A DNA stretch of 64,000 nt from Rhizobium gallicum bv. gallicum R602sp (GCF_000816845.1 NZ_CP006880.1:992001-1056000), one strand, 5' to 3'. Positions 26,586-35,387 are shown, counted from the stretch's first letter. Notes: generated by a model not told the origin, from the letters alone. Numbers and translations: made by a program.

Positions 26586-26985
26586 TTAAGGGGAGGTCAT
26601 GCGGTCTAGTACCGGCATCCCAGCGATGAGGCAGGCGGCGCCCGTCCATGCGAGCTTGCAGAGGAAGTGCAGCGCCTGGTCTACGTCCCATCCGAACTTC
26701 TTGCCGCATTTCGCCGCATCGATACGGAAGTGGATCGCCGTCTCGGCGACGCCGAAGACCACCGCCCAATGGAGAAGCTCGGGATTCGAGAGGCCGGCGA
26801 CGGCGATCGCCACCGCGACAAAGCCGCCATGGATTCCCGCATGGGCCATCAGCACCTGCCGCGACGGCACTCCGGGGATTGGATTCCTACAGTTCTTGCC
26901 GTCCGCGATGAACTGCGACTGCAGGGCGAAAGTCGCCCAGATAATGGGCGAACATCATGCGTGCGTAGAGTTCCAAAGCCGTCAT
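26586..26985 (-). pseudogene. DUF3307 family membrane protein, broken by a one-base frameshift
   Basis: The frame from ATG 26985 (MTALELYARMMFAHYLGDF, with GGGGAG upstream) runs out at an in-frame TAG after 32 codons. Dropping one base at about 26928 restores LQSQFIADGKN, then SRQVLMAHAGIHGGFVAVAI, HWAVVFGVAETAIHFRIDAA and WDVDQALHFLCKLAWTG, up to the stop at 26586. This is DUF3307, a four-helix membrane family with HxxIH and IHxxID/DQxLH motifs. Restored length is about 132 residues. The break is either a mutation or a sequence error. Confidence 0.7.
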
Positions 26986-27351
26986 CGTATCACTCCCCAG
27001 CTCGCGTCGACATGGTCACGAGAACGGCGCTGAAAGAGCGTCCTGTAGCCAGATGAGGCTATCGTGTCTCGTTACCTGCGGACTTAGGTTCTTGGCTGCG
27101 AGGACATTGTTCACTAGCCGCTCCGCCTCAGTGAGACCACCCCAGCTCCACAGTCGCAAGGGGGAGGCCTGGGAACGCCTGCAGCCCCTGTCGCGAAATT
27201 TCACCTGATCGCTTGAAGACCCAACTCAGAACGGAAATTCGCCATTCCTACTCCGCAGCATACGAAACATCGGAAGCAGGAAGAAATTCCTATAATTGAC
27301 CTAGATCGGCACTTTAGGAGAGTCTAATCGGCAGTTTTCCGAAAGGCAGGG
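26986..27351. other. Intergenic region upstream of the GntR-type regulator
   Basis: No believable gene. AT content rises sharply after 27230, as expected for a promoter region. Confidence 0.4.
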
Positions 27352-27363
27352 TTTTTCGAAAAA
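27352..27363. repeat. Palindrome TTTTTCGAAAAA
   Basis: A perfect 12-bp self-complementary sequence 115 bases before the regulator start. It is a possible operator for the regulator itself or part of a promoter. Confidence 0.4.
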
Positions 27364-27366
27364 TTG

Positions 27367-27411
27367 GAATCTGCTCTTCATCAGCTTGCTCCACCTTGAC
27401 GGAGCAGATTC
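27367..27411 (+). promoter_or_regulatory. Inverted repeat with an alternative internal pairing (attenuator-like)
   Basis: GAATCTGCTC (27367-27376) is perfectly complementary to GAGCAGATTC (27402-27411). An internal TGCTCC (27387-27392) can instead pair with GGAGCA (27401-27406). The two folds exclude each other, and the right arm is followed by TTT. The element lies 66 bases upstream of the regulator gene. It may be an operator or an RNA switch; this is inference. Confidence 0.45.
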
Positions 27412-27477
27412 TTTGCGAAATGCTAAGACGTCAGACCAATTTGAAAAGCTGGTGCTTTAAGAATCAATCGGTGAACC

Positions 27478-28200
27478 ATGAAGGCACATGTCGGCGATAC
27501 CCCCTTGATCCGGCCGCTTCCCGCCATGGATCGTGCGCGTCAGGTGACCGAGGCGCTGGCTCACTATGTTGAGGCGGCGAAGCTTAAGGCAGGCGACAGG
27601 CTGCCTGCCGAACGTGAACTTATGGCAGCCCTTGCTGTGGGTCGTTCGACTATTCGCGAGGCGATCCGGCACTTTCAGGCGCTGGGAGTGATTGAGACGC
27701 GCATGGGAAGCGGCACCTACCTGTTGAAACCGGTTTCCAAGGCGACCATCCACATGCCGCTGTCGCTTGACACGGCGCATCTTCGTGACGTCCTTCTGCA
27801 GACGCTGGAGGTTCGCCGCGGCATCGAATGCGAAGCAGGCATGGTGGCTGCGCGGCGCAGAACGGCCGGCGACCTCGCCGTCATCGAAGAGAAGCTCGAT
27901 GAAATGGAGCGCGTGCACCAAGCGAAGGGCACGTCCGGTCCCGAAGACCTCGCCTTTCACATGGCTGTTTATGACGCAACCCATAATCCGCTGTTCGGCC
28001 AGCTTCTTGAGCAGATGCGCGAGACCTTCGAGCGCTTTTGGACTCATCCATTCGACCGGGAAGACTTTGCGCGCCGGTCCTTTCCGTTCCACCGCACGCT
28101 TTTCAACGCCATCGTTGCCCAGGACGCCGAGGCTGCCCGCGAAGAAACATTGAAAATCCTCGAGGTTGTCGAGGAAGACATCAAGGAAATGTCCAAATGA
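27478..28200 (+). CDS. FadR-subfamily GntR transcriptional regulator
   Basis: A 240-residue regulator. The N-terminal winged helix-turn-helix (LKAGDRLPAERELMAALAVG and RSTIREAIRHFQALGVIETR, with the MGSGTYL wing) is followed by an all-helical FCD domain with EVRRGIECEAGMVAARRR, DLAFHMAVYDATHN and FPFHRTLFNAIVAQDAEAAR; the metal-binding His residues of FCD are present. Its last codon overlaps the start of the PLP enzyme gene (ATGA), so it heads the operon with the enzyme and the ABC importer and probably controls it in response to the imported compound or a product. Confidence 0.92.
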   Translation: MKAHVGDTPLIRPLPAMDRARQVTEALAHYVEAAKLKAGDRLPAERELMAALAVGRSTIREAIRHFQALGVIETRMGSGTYLLKPVSKATIHMPLSLDTAHLRDVLLQTLEVRRGIECEAGMVAARRRTAGDLAVIEEKLDEMERVHQAKGTSGPEDLAFHMAVYDATHNPLFGQLLEQMRETFERFWTHPFDREDFARRSFPFHRTLFNAIVAQDAEAAREETLKILEVVEEDIKEMSK

Positions 28201-29363
28201 GCAACGGCTTGGAACCCTTCGAGCTTGCTTCGCTGATCACCGCCCATGACGAGGGCAACTTCGCGGATGCGGTCGTTCCGCCGATTTTTCAGACGTCGCT
28301 TTTCACCTTCTCCGACTACGATGACATGATCGCTTCCTATCGCGGCGAGAAGGTGCGGCCGATCTATACGCGTGGGCTTAATCCGACTGTGCGGATGTTC
28401 GAGGAGATGCTTGCCAAGCTCGAGGGCGCGGAAGATGCCCTCGGCTTTGCGAGCGGCATGGCGGCGATCTCATCGGCGGTCCTGAGCTTTGTAGAGCCCG
28501 GTGACCGGATCGTAGCGGTCAAACACGTCTATCCAGACGCTTTCCGCCTGTTTGGCACGATCCTGAAGCGGATGAGGATCGAGGTCAGCTATGTCGACGG
28601 GCGCGACGAGGAGGCAGTCGCCAAGGCGCTGCCCGGTGCGAGGCTCTTCTACATGGAAAGCCCGACGAGCTGGGTCATGGAGGCCCATGACGTTGGCTCG
28701 CTTGTGGCACTCGCCAAGCGGCATGACGCCGTTACCATGATCGACAACAGCTGGGCGAGCCCCTTCTTCCAACGGCCGCTGACATCAGGGGTCGATCTCG
28801 TTATCCATTCGGCTTCAAAATATCTCGGCGGCCACAGCGACGTCGTCGCCGGCGTTATTGCCGGTTCCAAGGAGATGATCGCGCGCATCAAGGCCGAGGC
28901 CTATCCCTATCTCGGCGCCAAGCTTTCGCCCTTCGACGCCTGGCTTCTCATCCGCGGTCTGCGGACGCTGCCGCTTCGCATGAAGGCCCACGAGGCTGCG
29001 GCGATGACCATCGCCCAGCGCCTGCAGAAATTCGATGTCGTCGAGCAGGTCTGTCATCCGGGACTTTCCAATCGTCTGCCCACTGGCCTCAACGGCACAT
29101 CAGGGCTCTTTTCGTTCATTTTCCGCGAAGGTGTCGATATCCGCGCCTTTGCCGACCACCTCAAGCTTTTCAAACTGGGTGTAAGCTGGGGTGGGCATGA
29201 AAGCCTGATCGTACCGGGCGAGGTTGTGCTCCAGCAGAAAGCGCAGCCGAATTCCGCGCATGCCTTTGGCATTCATCCGCGGTCCGTACGCCTCCATGTC
29301 GGCCTTGAAGGAACCGAGGCACTGTGGAGGGATATCGAAGAGGCGATAGCCGCCGCTTCATAA
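28197..29363 (+). CDS. Cys/Met metabolism PLP-dependent lyase (cystathionine lyase/gamma-synthase family)
   Basis: A 388-residue fold-type I PLP enzyme. The PLP Schiff-base Lys is K208 in SASKYLGGHSDVV. The phosphate-binding GFASGMAAI, the ring-stacking Tyr in RPIYTRGLNPTV, and DNSWASPFFQRP with the cofactor Asp are all present. The family splits or forms C-S bonds in cystathionine-like thioethers. The exact reaction is not fixed by sequence. Its ATG overlaps the regulator stop, and a sugar-type importer follows directly, which suggests a substrate brought in from outside that carries a thioether or amino-acid group, rather than housekeeping methionine synthesis. Confidence 0.88.
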   Translation: MSNGLEPFELASLITAHDEGNFADAVVPPIFQTSLFTFSDYDDMIASYRGEKVRPIYTRGLNPTVRMFEEMLAKLEGAEDALGFASGMAAISSAVLSFVEPGDRIVAVKHVYPDAFRLFGTILKRMRIEVSYVDGRDEEAVAKALPGARLFYMESPTSWVMEAHDVGSLVALAKRHDAVTMIDNSWASPFFQRPLTSGVDLVIHSASKYLGGHSDVVAGVIAGSKEMIARIKAEAYPYLGAKLSPFDAWLLIRGLRTLPLRMKAHEAAAMTIAQRLQKFDVVEQVCHPGLSNRLPTGLNGTSGLFSFIFREGVDIRAFADHLKLFKLGVSWGGHESLIVPGEVVLQQKAQPNSAHAFGIHPRSVRLHVGLEGTEALWRDIEEAIAAAS

Positions 29364-29401
29364 CCCGTCAACTGAAAGAACACCGAAAAGGGGGAATGAG
29401 C

Positions 29402-30661
29402 ATGAAGAGACTGATAACTGCAACGCTCTTCGCAGCGATGATGGCAGGCACGGCTTTTGCCGATACGACGCTGAAACTCGTTGAAGTCATCACCAGCCCG
29501 GAGCGCACCGAGACCCTCAAATCGATCGTCGGTAAGTTCGAGGCCGAAAACCCGGGCACCAAGGTCGAGATCATTTCGCTACCGTGGAACGAAGCCTTCC
29601 AGAAGTTCGCGACAATGGTGTCGGCGGGCGATACGCCGGACGTGATGGAAATGCCGGACACCTGGCTTTCGCTCTACGGCAACAACGGCATGCTTGAAAG
29701 CCTTGAACCCTATCTGGAAAAGTGGGAGCACACCAAGGAGCTGACGCCGCGCGCGCTTGAACTCGGGCGCGATGTCAAGGATACGGCCTATATGCTGCCT
29801 TACGGCTTCTATCTACGTGCCATGTTCTACAATAAGAAGTTGCTACAGGAAGCAGGCGTTGCCGAACCGCCGAAGACGATGGACGAATTTTCCAAGGCCT
29901 CCGAAGCGGTCTCCAAGATCTCCGGAAAATATGGCTACTGCATGCGCGGCGGCCCGGGCGGCTTGAATGGCTGGATGATCTTTGCAGCCTCCATGGCAGG
30001 CGACAACAAGTACTTTAACGAAGACGGCACTTCAACGATGAACAGCCCCGGCTGGACAAAGGGCATCGAGTGGATGGTCGACCTCTACAAGAAGGGCTAT
30101 GCGCCGAAGGACAGTGTGAACTGGGGCTTTAATGAGGTCGTTGCCGGCTTTTATTCCGGCACCTGCGCCTTTCTCGACCAGGATCCGGATGCTTTGATTG
30201 CCATTGCCGAGCGCATGAAGAAGGAAGACTTCGGCGTCATCCCGCTGCCCAAGGGGCCGGACGGCAAATCCTTCCCAACGATCGGCTATGCGGGATGGTC
30301 GATGTTCACGACGAGCCAGAACAAGGACCTTTCCTGGAAGCTGATTGCAACGCTTGAAGGCCCGGAAGGCAACATCGAGTGGAACAAGAAGATCGGCGCT
30401 CTGCCGGCCTATACTGCGGCCGAGAAGGATCCCTTCTATGCAGGCGACCAGTTCAGGGGCTGGTTCGAGGAACTGGCTGACCCCAACACGGTTCCGACCG
30501 TCATGCCGACCTACCTCGAAGAATTCGCCTTCTTCAAGGATTCGCTGGCGATCAAGACCTCGCAGCAGGCACTTCTTGGCGACATTACGCCGAAGGAACT
30601 GGCCGATCAGTGGGCCGACTACTTGACCAAGGCGCAGCAGAAGTTCCTGGCCAAAAAATAG
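29402..30661 (+). CDS. CUT1-type ABC transporter solute-binding protein (family 1)
   Basis: A 419-residue periplasmic protein with signal peptide MKRLITATLFAAMMAGTAFA. The mature start (TLKLVEVITSPERTETLKSI and VGKFEAENPGTKVEIISLPW) and APDVMEMP-like GDTPDVMEMPDTW are typical of carbohydrate-binding family 1 proteins. The ATG at 29402 is preferred over 29396 because GGGGGA then sits at correct spacing. It lies between the PLP lyase and the permease genes, and a GC-rich hairpin follows it. The ligand is not known; the cluster makes a sulfur-containing glycoside or oligosaccharide plausible. Confidence 0.9.
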   Translation: MKRLITATLFAAMMAGTAFADTTLKLVEVITSPERTETLKSIVGKFEAENPGTKVEIISLPWNEAFQKFATMVSAGDTPDVMEMPDTWLSLYGNNGMLESLEPYLEKWEHTKELTPRALELGRDVKDTAYMLPYGFYLRAMFYNKKLLQEAGVAEPPKTMDEFSKASEAVSKISGKYGYCMRGGPGGLNGWMIFAASMAGDNKYFNEDGTSTMNSPGWTKGIEWMVDLYKKGYAPKDSVNWGFNEVVAGFYSGTCAFLDQDPDALIAIAERMKKEDFGVIPLPKGPDGKSFPTIGYAGWSMFTTSQNKDLSWKLIATLEGPEGNIEWNKKIGALPAYTAAEKDPFYAGDQFRGWFEELADPNTVPTVMPTYLEEFAFFKDSLAIKTSQQALLGDITPKELADQWADYLTKAQQKFLAKK

Positions 30662-30668
30662 GAGCCAG

Positions 30669-30690
30669 GGCGGCGGAGCGATCCGCCGCC
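30669..30690 (+). promoter_or_regulatory. Intercistronic stem-loop with GCGA tetraloop
   Basis: GGCGGCGGA pairs perfectly with TCCGCCGCC around GCGA, a GNRA-type loop, with no T-run. It starts 8 bases after the binding-protein stop. Such hairpins protect the upstream message from exonucleases and give binding proteins in excess over permeases. Confidence 0.7.
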
Positions 30691-30746
30691 GAACCTTCCC
30701 GACGAGACAGACGGCGCCATCAGGCCCGCGAACCGGAATTTGGCCG

Positions 30747-31679
30747 ATGACTATGATCGCCGACACGTTGAACAGGCGCCACGATCGCAGGCCGTGGCTG
30801 AAGCGTCTTGCAGATGCCTCGGAGCCCTATCTCTACAGCGCACCGTCGCTGATCCTCATCATCGCGGTTATGTTGGCGCCGCTGACAGTGGGCATTTCCT
30901 ACGCCTTTCGCGATATCCAGCTTCTGAACCCATTTTCCGGCGGTTTCATCGGGCTTGAGCACTTCCGAGCCCTTTCGAAAGATGCGGCCTTTTACGGCGC
31001 GCTTCGCAATACGCTGTGGTGGACCGGCGCTTCGGTGATCTTGCAGTTCATCTTCGGTCTCATCCTGGCGCTTTTGCTCGATAAGCCGTTCTGGGGCAGG
31101 GGCATCGTGCAGGCACTCGTCTTTCTGCCCTGGGCGGTTCCGTCCTTCCTTGCGGGCCTCAATTGGGCCTGGCTTTTCAATCCGGTGATCGGGCCCATTC
31201 CGCACTGGCTCTTCGGCCTCGGGCTGACCGGCGCCCCTGGCAACATTCTTTCTGATCCGCAATTTGCGATGTGGGGACCGATCATCGCCAATGTCTGGTG
31301 GGGCATCCCGTTCTTCGCGATCACGCTGCTCGCAGCGCTTCAGGCAATTCCTCGCGATCTTTACGAAGCCGCATCGATCGATGGCGCTGGCTGGCTCCAG
31401 CGCTTCCGTTCGATCACGCTTCCCTTCCTTGCGCCGACGATTGCCATCACGGTCTTGCTCCGCACCGTCTGGGTATCGAACTTTGCTGATCTCATTGTCG
31501 TCATGACTGGCGGCGGGCCGGCGGACCGGACGCAGATCGTCGCCAGCTATATCTTCACCCAGGCGTTCAGGCGGCTCGATTTCGGTTATGCCTCGGCGAT
31601 CGCACTGGTTCTGCTCGCACTGCTGCTTGCCTATTCCATGCTGATCATCCTGCTGCGGCAGACCCTGCTGAAGGATTGA
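30747..31679 (+). CDS. CUT1-type ABC transporter permease (MalF-like)
   Basis: A 310-residue inner-membrane permease with six hydrophobic segments. The cytoplasmic coupling EAA loop reads EAASIDGAGWLQRFRSITLP near residue 205. It pairs with the next gene to form the channel of the importer. The start is the ATG at 30747, 85 bases after the binding-protein stop; a second in-frame ATG is two codons on. The stop is followed within 5 bases by the next permease start. Confidence 0.9.
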   Translation: MTMIADTLNRRHDRRPWLKRLADASEPYLYSAPSLILIIAVMLAPLTVGISYAFRDIQLLNPFSGGFIGLEHFRALSKDAAFYGALRNTLWWTGASVILQFIFGLILALLLDKPFWGRGIVQALVFLPWAVPSFLAGLNWAWLFNPVIGPIPHWLFGLGLTGAPGNILSDPQFAMWGPIIANVWWGIPFFAITLLAALQAIPRDLYEAASIDGAGWLQRFRSITLPFLAPTIAITVLLRTVWVSNFADLIVVMTGGGPADRTQIVASYIFTQAFRRLDFGYASAIALVLLALLLAYSMLIILLRQTLLKD

Positions 31680-31683
31680 ATTG

Positions 31684-32514
31684 ATGAGACGATCCACAAT
31701 TGCGACCATCGCTCATCGACTGGCAATCCTCTGCTATATCGGTTTCGCGCTCTTTCCGCTTTTCTGGCTGCTGAAGGTCTCGGTCACCCCGAACGACCTG
31801 CTTTATAGCGAGGGCGTGCGCATGTGGCCGTCGCGTTCGACATGGGAACATTATTCCTTTGTGCTTCAGCACAGTGCCTTTCCAACCTTCTTCAAGAACA
31901 GCCTTATCGTGTCGGCCTCGACGGCGGTGGCGGTGACGATCTGCGCGTCGCTTTCCGGTTATGCGCTGTCGCGCTTCAATTTCCGCGCAAAATACTGGAT
32001 CGTTGCGCTGATGCTTTTGACGCAGATGTTCCCGCTGGTCATGCTCGTCGCACCGATCTTCAAGATACTCTCGCCGTTGCACTTGACGAACAGTCTGACG
32101 GGCCTCGTCGTCGTCTATACCGCCTTCAACGTGCCCTTCGCGACCTTCCTGATGCAGTCTTTTTTCGATGGCATCCCGAAGGATCTCGAGGAGGCTGCGA
32201 TGATCGATGGAGCGACGCAGTTCACGGCCTTCCGGCAGATCATCTTGCCGCTGACGTTGCCGGGGATTGCGGCAACCCTCGGCTTCGTCTTCACCGCGGC
32301 CTGGAGCGAACTGCTGTTTGCGCTGATGCTTATCAACGGCAATGACGCGGCAACCTTTCCGGTCGGCCTCCTTACATTCGTCTCGAAATTCTCCGTAGAT
32401 TTCGGGCAGATGATGGCGGCGGGTGTCATGGCACTCATTCCAGCCGGCCTCTTCTTCCTGCTCATTCAGCGTTATCTCGTCCAAGGCCTGACGGCCGGCG
32501 CGGTCAAGGGTTAG
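31684..32514 (+). CDS. CUT1-type ABC transporter permease (MalG-like)
   Basis: A 276-residue permease. Six hydrophobic segments start with LAILCYIGFALFPLFWLLKV. The EAA loop reads EEAAMIDGATQFTAFRQIIL near residue 170. Typical features of MalG-like subunits are visible, for example LSGYALSRFNF and PLVMLVAPIF. AAGGA lies upstream of the ATG at 31684, and a TTG immediately before it is an alternative. It acts with the MalF-like subunit and the ATPase that starts 4 bases after its stop. Confidence 0.9.
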   Translation: MRRSTIATIAHRLAILCYIGFALFPLFWLLKVSVTPNDLLYSEGVRMWPSRSTWEHYSFVLQHSAFPTFFKNSLIVSASTAVAVTICASLSGYALSRFNFRAKYWIVALMLLTQMFPLVMLVAPIFKILSPLHLTNSLTGLVVVYTAFNVPFATFLMQSFFDGIPKDLEEAAMIDGATQFTAFRQIILPLTLPGIAATLGFVFTAAWSELLFALMLINGNDAATFPVGLLTFVSKFSVDFGQMMAAGVMALIPAGLFFLLIQRYLVQGLTAGAVKG

Positions 32515-32518
32515 TCAC

Positions 32519-33574
32519 ATGGCATCGATCGATATCCAGAACATCAAGAAGGCCTACGGCCACGTCCAGGTGCTGCATGACATTGATCTCAAGATCAAGG
32601 ATGGCGAATTCGTCGTCCTGGTAGGCCCGTCGGGCTGCGGCAAGTCGACCCTGCTGCGCATGATCGCGGGCCTCGAAGATGTCACTGGCGGCGAAATCCG
32701 CATTGCCGGGAACCGGGTCAATGAGTTGCATCCGAAAGACCGGGACATCGCAATGGTGTTCCAGTCCTACGCGCTTTATCCCCATATGAACGTCGCCGGC
32801 AACATGAGTTACAGCCTAAGGCTCAGGAAGACGGCGAAGGAAAAGATTGCGAGCGCGGTTGCAAATGCCGCCTCCAAGCTCGGCCTCGATCCGCTGCTTG
32901 AACGGCGGCCAAAGGCACTTTCGGGCGGGCAGCGGCAGCGTGTCGCCATGGGTCGGGCCATCGTTCGCCAGCCCAAGGCCTTCCTTTTCGACGAACCGCT
33001 CTCGAACCTCGACGCACGTCTTCGCGAACAGATGCGTGCTGAGATCAAGAAACTGCATGGCGACCTGAAGGCGACCTCGATCTATGTGACGCATGACCAG
33101 ATCGAGGCAATGACGCTCGCCGACCGGATCGTCGCCATGCATGGCGGCGTGGTGCAGCAAGTCGGCAGCCCCCTCGAACTTTACGATCGGCCCGCCAATC
33201 TTTTCGTCGCGGGCTTCATCGGTTCTCCCGGCATGAATTTCCTGGAAGCGACATGCGAGGCGGGCGGGGTCAGGCTGAAGGACGGGACGCTTGTTCCGCT
33301 GTCGGCGCCGCTTGCGCTTTCGAGCGGCGCGAAAGTCACGCTCGGCATCCGCCCGGAGCATGTGGTCATGTCGGACCAAGGCGGAATGCGTGCCGAGGTC
33401 GAGCTCGTCGAACCGACCGGCTTCGGCATCATCCTGCATCTGTCGCTGCATGGCCTGCCTTTCAAGGTCTTCACGCTGGATCGCGAAGCGCTGACGGCCG
33501 GGCCCGAAGTTAGCGTATCCTTTCCGGCGCAGCATCTGCATCTATTCGACGGCGAGGGAAATAGGGCTGGCTGA
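32519..33574 (+). CDS. ABC transporter ATPase, MalK/UgpC type
   Basis: A 351-residue ATPase for the CUT1 importer: Walker A GPSGCGKST, Q-loop FQSYALYPHM, signature LSGGQRQRVAMGRA, Walker B AFLFDEPLSNLD and switch His in VTHDQ. The C-terminal 115 residues form a MOP/TOBE regulatory domain (LGIRPEHVV). It is the last gene of the regulator-lyase-importer operon. UgpC/MalK-type ATPases can be shared between several sugar importers, so interchange with others is possible. Confidence 0.92.
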   Translation: MASIDIQNIKKAYGHVQVLHDIDLKIKDGEFVVLVGPSGCGKSTLLRMIAGLEDVTGGEIRIAGNRVNELHPKDRDIAMVFQSYALYPHMNVAGNMSYSLRLRKTAKEKIASAVANAASKLGLDPLLERRPKALSGGQRQRVAMGRAIVRQPKAFLFDEPLSNLDARLREQMRAEIKKLHGDLKATSIYVTHDQIEAMTLADRIVAMHGGVVQQVGSPLELYDRPANLFVAGFIGSPGMNFLEATCEAGGVRLKDGTLVPLSAPLALSSGAKVTLGIRPEHVVMSDQGGMRAEVELVEPTGFGIILHLSLHGLPFKVFTLDREALTAGPEVSVSFPAQHLHLFDGEGNRAG

Positions 33575-33640
33575 CGTATTTTTTCCGCCTCGACCGACTG
33601 ACGACAATCGCCGTGGCGGCCCACGAATACCTCAGGTAGG

Positions 33641-34678
33641 TTATCGGATCACCGGCCCGTTCGCCTTCTTCCAGGCATCGATGCCGCCTTCGATGTGGCA
33701 GGCGCTGGCCAAGCCGGCATCCTGCGCGGCCTGGACGGCCATTGCTGATCGCTCGCCGAAAGCGCAGTAGAACACGATGCGCTTGCCGGTCGCCTCTGCC
33801 AGTTCATGCAACATGCCGCCGGTGCTGATGTTCTCCTGCAAGTCCGGATAGGGCGCATGAAGGGAGCCGGGAATTGTTCCATGTTTTTCCCGTTCTCCCT
33901 TCTCACGCAGATCGACGATTGCAATGTCGGGACGCCCGCTCAGCGCCAAGACCTCTGCCGCCGAGACGGCCCAGCCCTTGCGTGCAATCTCGTCCTGATG
34001 CAGGCCGATATGGATATTTGCAGGCACGGCCACATCCATCATCTTCGGATTTGGAAGCTTCAGGTTATTCATGAGATCGGCGTACTCGTCGGCTGATCTG
34101 ACCTTCAGGCGTGGATTGAAGCGCTTTTCCTCGCCGATGGTAGAAACGGTGTCGCCCTTATAATCGTGCGCCGGATAGACCAGGGTCTCGTCAGGCAGTT
34201 TGAGGAGCTTGTTGAAGATGGAGTCATATTGCTGGAGCGGATTGCCGTTCTGGAAATCGGTACGCCCGGTGCCGCGGATGAGCAGCGTGTCGCCCGTAAA
34301 AACGCGGCCATTCATGAGGAATGAATAGGAATCGTCCGTATGGCCCGGTGTGTAGAGGACGTCGAGGCTCAGTCCCTCAATCGCCACACGGTCGCCTTCC
34401 GTGACGCGCATGGAGACGACATCGGCAAGCGTCTGCTCGCCCATCACTGTTACGCAATGGGTCCGGTCGCGCAGCGCACCGAGCCCGGTAATGTGGTCAG
34501 CGTGCAGATGAGTATCCACGGCCTTGACCAGCTTGAGGTCGAGCTCCTCGACCAGCTTGAGATAGCGGTCGACCTTTTCGAGCACTGGATCGATGATGAG
34601 CGCCTCGCCTCCCTTTCGGCTGGCGACGAGATAGGTGTAGGTGCCGGAGACACTGTCGAAGAGCTGGCGGAAGATCAT
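33641..34678 (-). CDS. Persulfide dioxygenase-like metallo-beta-lactamase fused to rhodanese
   Basis: A 345-residue two-domain enzyme. Residues 1 to about 235 are an ETHE1-like metallo-beta-lactamase domain, with the start MIFRQLFDSVSGTYTYLVAS, metal site THLHADHITG and GTGRTDFQNG. Residues 245-345 are a rhodanese with the active-site loop FYCAFGERS. Such fusions oxidise glutathione or other low-molecular persulfide to sulfite and move sulfane sulfur. The ATG at 34678 is preferred because GGGAGG lies 5 bases upstream. It is in one operon with the peroxiredoxin (46 bases apart), and beside the sulfate and lyase operons, which supports a role in sulfide detoxification. Confidence 0.9.
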   Translation of the reverse strand: MIFRQLFDSVSGTYTYLVASRKGGEALIIDPVLEKVDRYLKLVEELDLKLVKAVDTHLHADHITGLGALRDRTHCVTVMGEQTLADVVSMRVTEGDRVAIEGLSLDVLYTPGHTDDSYSFLMNGRVFTGDTLLIRGTGRTDFQNGNPLQQYDSIFNKLLKLPDETLVYPAHDYKGDTVSTIGEEKRFNPRLKVRSADEYADLMNNLKLPNPKMMDVAVPANIHIGLHQDEIARKGWAVSAAEVLALSGRPDIAIVDLREKGEREKHGTIPGSLHAPYPDLQENISTGGMLHELAEATGKRIVFYCAFGERSAMAVQAAQDAGLASACHIEGGIDAWKKANGPVIR

Positions 34679-34724
34679 CGGCACCTCCCTTTTGCAGATT
34701 GCTCCACCGGATGTCGCACCGCAC

Positions 34725-35387
34725 CTATGCCTCTGGCTGCGGGACGATCCGGATGTAGGGCTTTGGTGCGGTCCATCCGTTCGGATAGATCGTCCTGGCC
34801 TCGTCGTCGCTCACCGAGCCGGCGATGATGACATCCTCACCCTGTTTCCAATTCGCCGGCGTGGCAACCTTGTGCTTGGCGGTTAGCTGGAGCGAGTCGA
34901 TCACCCGCAGCACTTCATCGAAATTGCGGCCGGTCGTCATCGGATAGACAAGGATCAGCTTGATCTTTTTGTCGGGGCCAATGACGAAGACGTTGCGCAC
35001 GGTCTGGTTGTCGGCCGGCGTTCGCTTTGTCGGATCGCCGGAGACTGCTGCGGGGAGCATGCCATAAAGCTTCGATACGTTGTAGTCGGTATCGGCAATC
35101 ATCGGGAAATTCGGTGCAGCGCCCTGCGTTTCCTGGATGTCGCTTGCCCAACCGGCATGGCGATCGACAGGATCGACCGATAGGCCGATGATCTTTACGC
35201 CACGCTTGTCGAATTCGGGTTTGATCCTGGCCATGTAGCCCAGTTCAGTGGTGCAAACGGGCGTGAAATCCTTGGGATGCGAAAACAGGACAGCCCAGGA
35301 ATTGCCGATCCAGTCGTGAAACCCAATCTTGCCTTCAGTCGTTTCTGCCTGGAAATCCGGTGCGGTATCGTTGATCGCGAGAGACAT
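34725..35387 (-). CDS. 1-Cys peroxiredoxin (Prdx6/AhpC-TSA type)
   Basis: A 220-residue thiol peroxidase. The catalytic Cys is C45 in HPKDFTPVCTTELG, and no second Cys exists in the protein, so it is of the 1-Cys type. The C-terminal extension (WTAPKPYIRIVPQP) is the Prdx6-like dimerisation arm. It reduces peroxides with an unidentified thiol donor. The ATG at 35387 follows GGAGGGG. It is the first gene of a pair with the persulfide dioxygenase-rhodanese gene, linking peroxide and sulfane-sulfur stress. Confidence 0.92.
   Translation of the reverse strand: MSLAINDTAPDFQAETTEGKIGFHDWIGNSWAVLFSHPKDFTPVCTTELGYMARIKPEFDKRGVKIIGLSVDPVDRHAGWASDIQETQGAAPNFPMIADTDYNVSKLYGMLPAAVSGDPTKRTPADNQTVRNVFVIGPDKKIKLILVYPMTTGRNFDEVLRVIDSLQLTAKHKVATPANWKQGEDVIIAGSVSDDEARTIYPNGWTAPKPYIRIVPQPEA

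Noticed and set aside
30720..31709. 329-codon frame on the minus strand
   Set aside because: Antisense to the MalF-like permease, composed of charged low-complexity residues.
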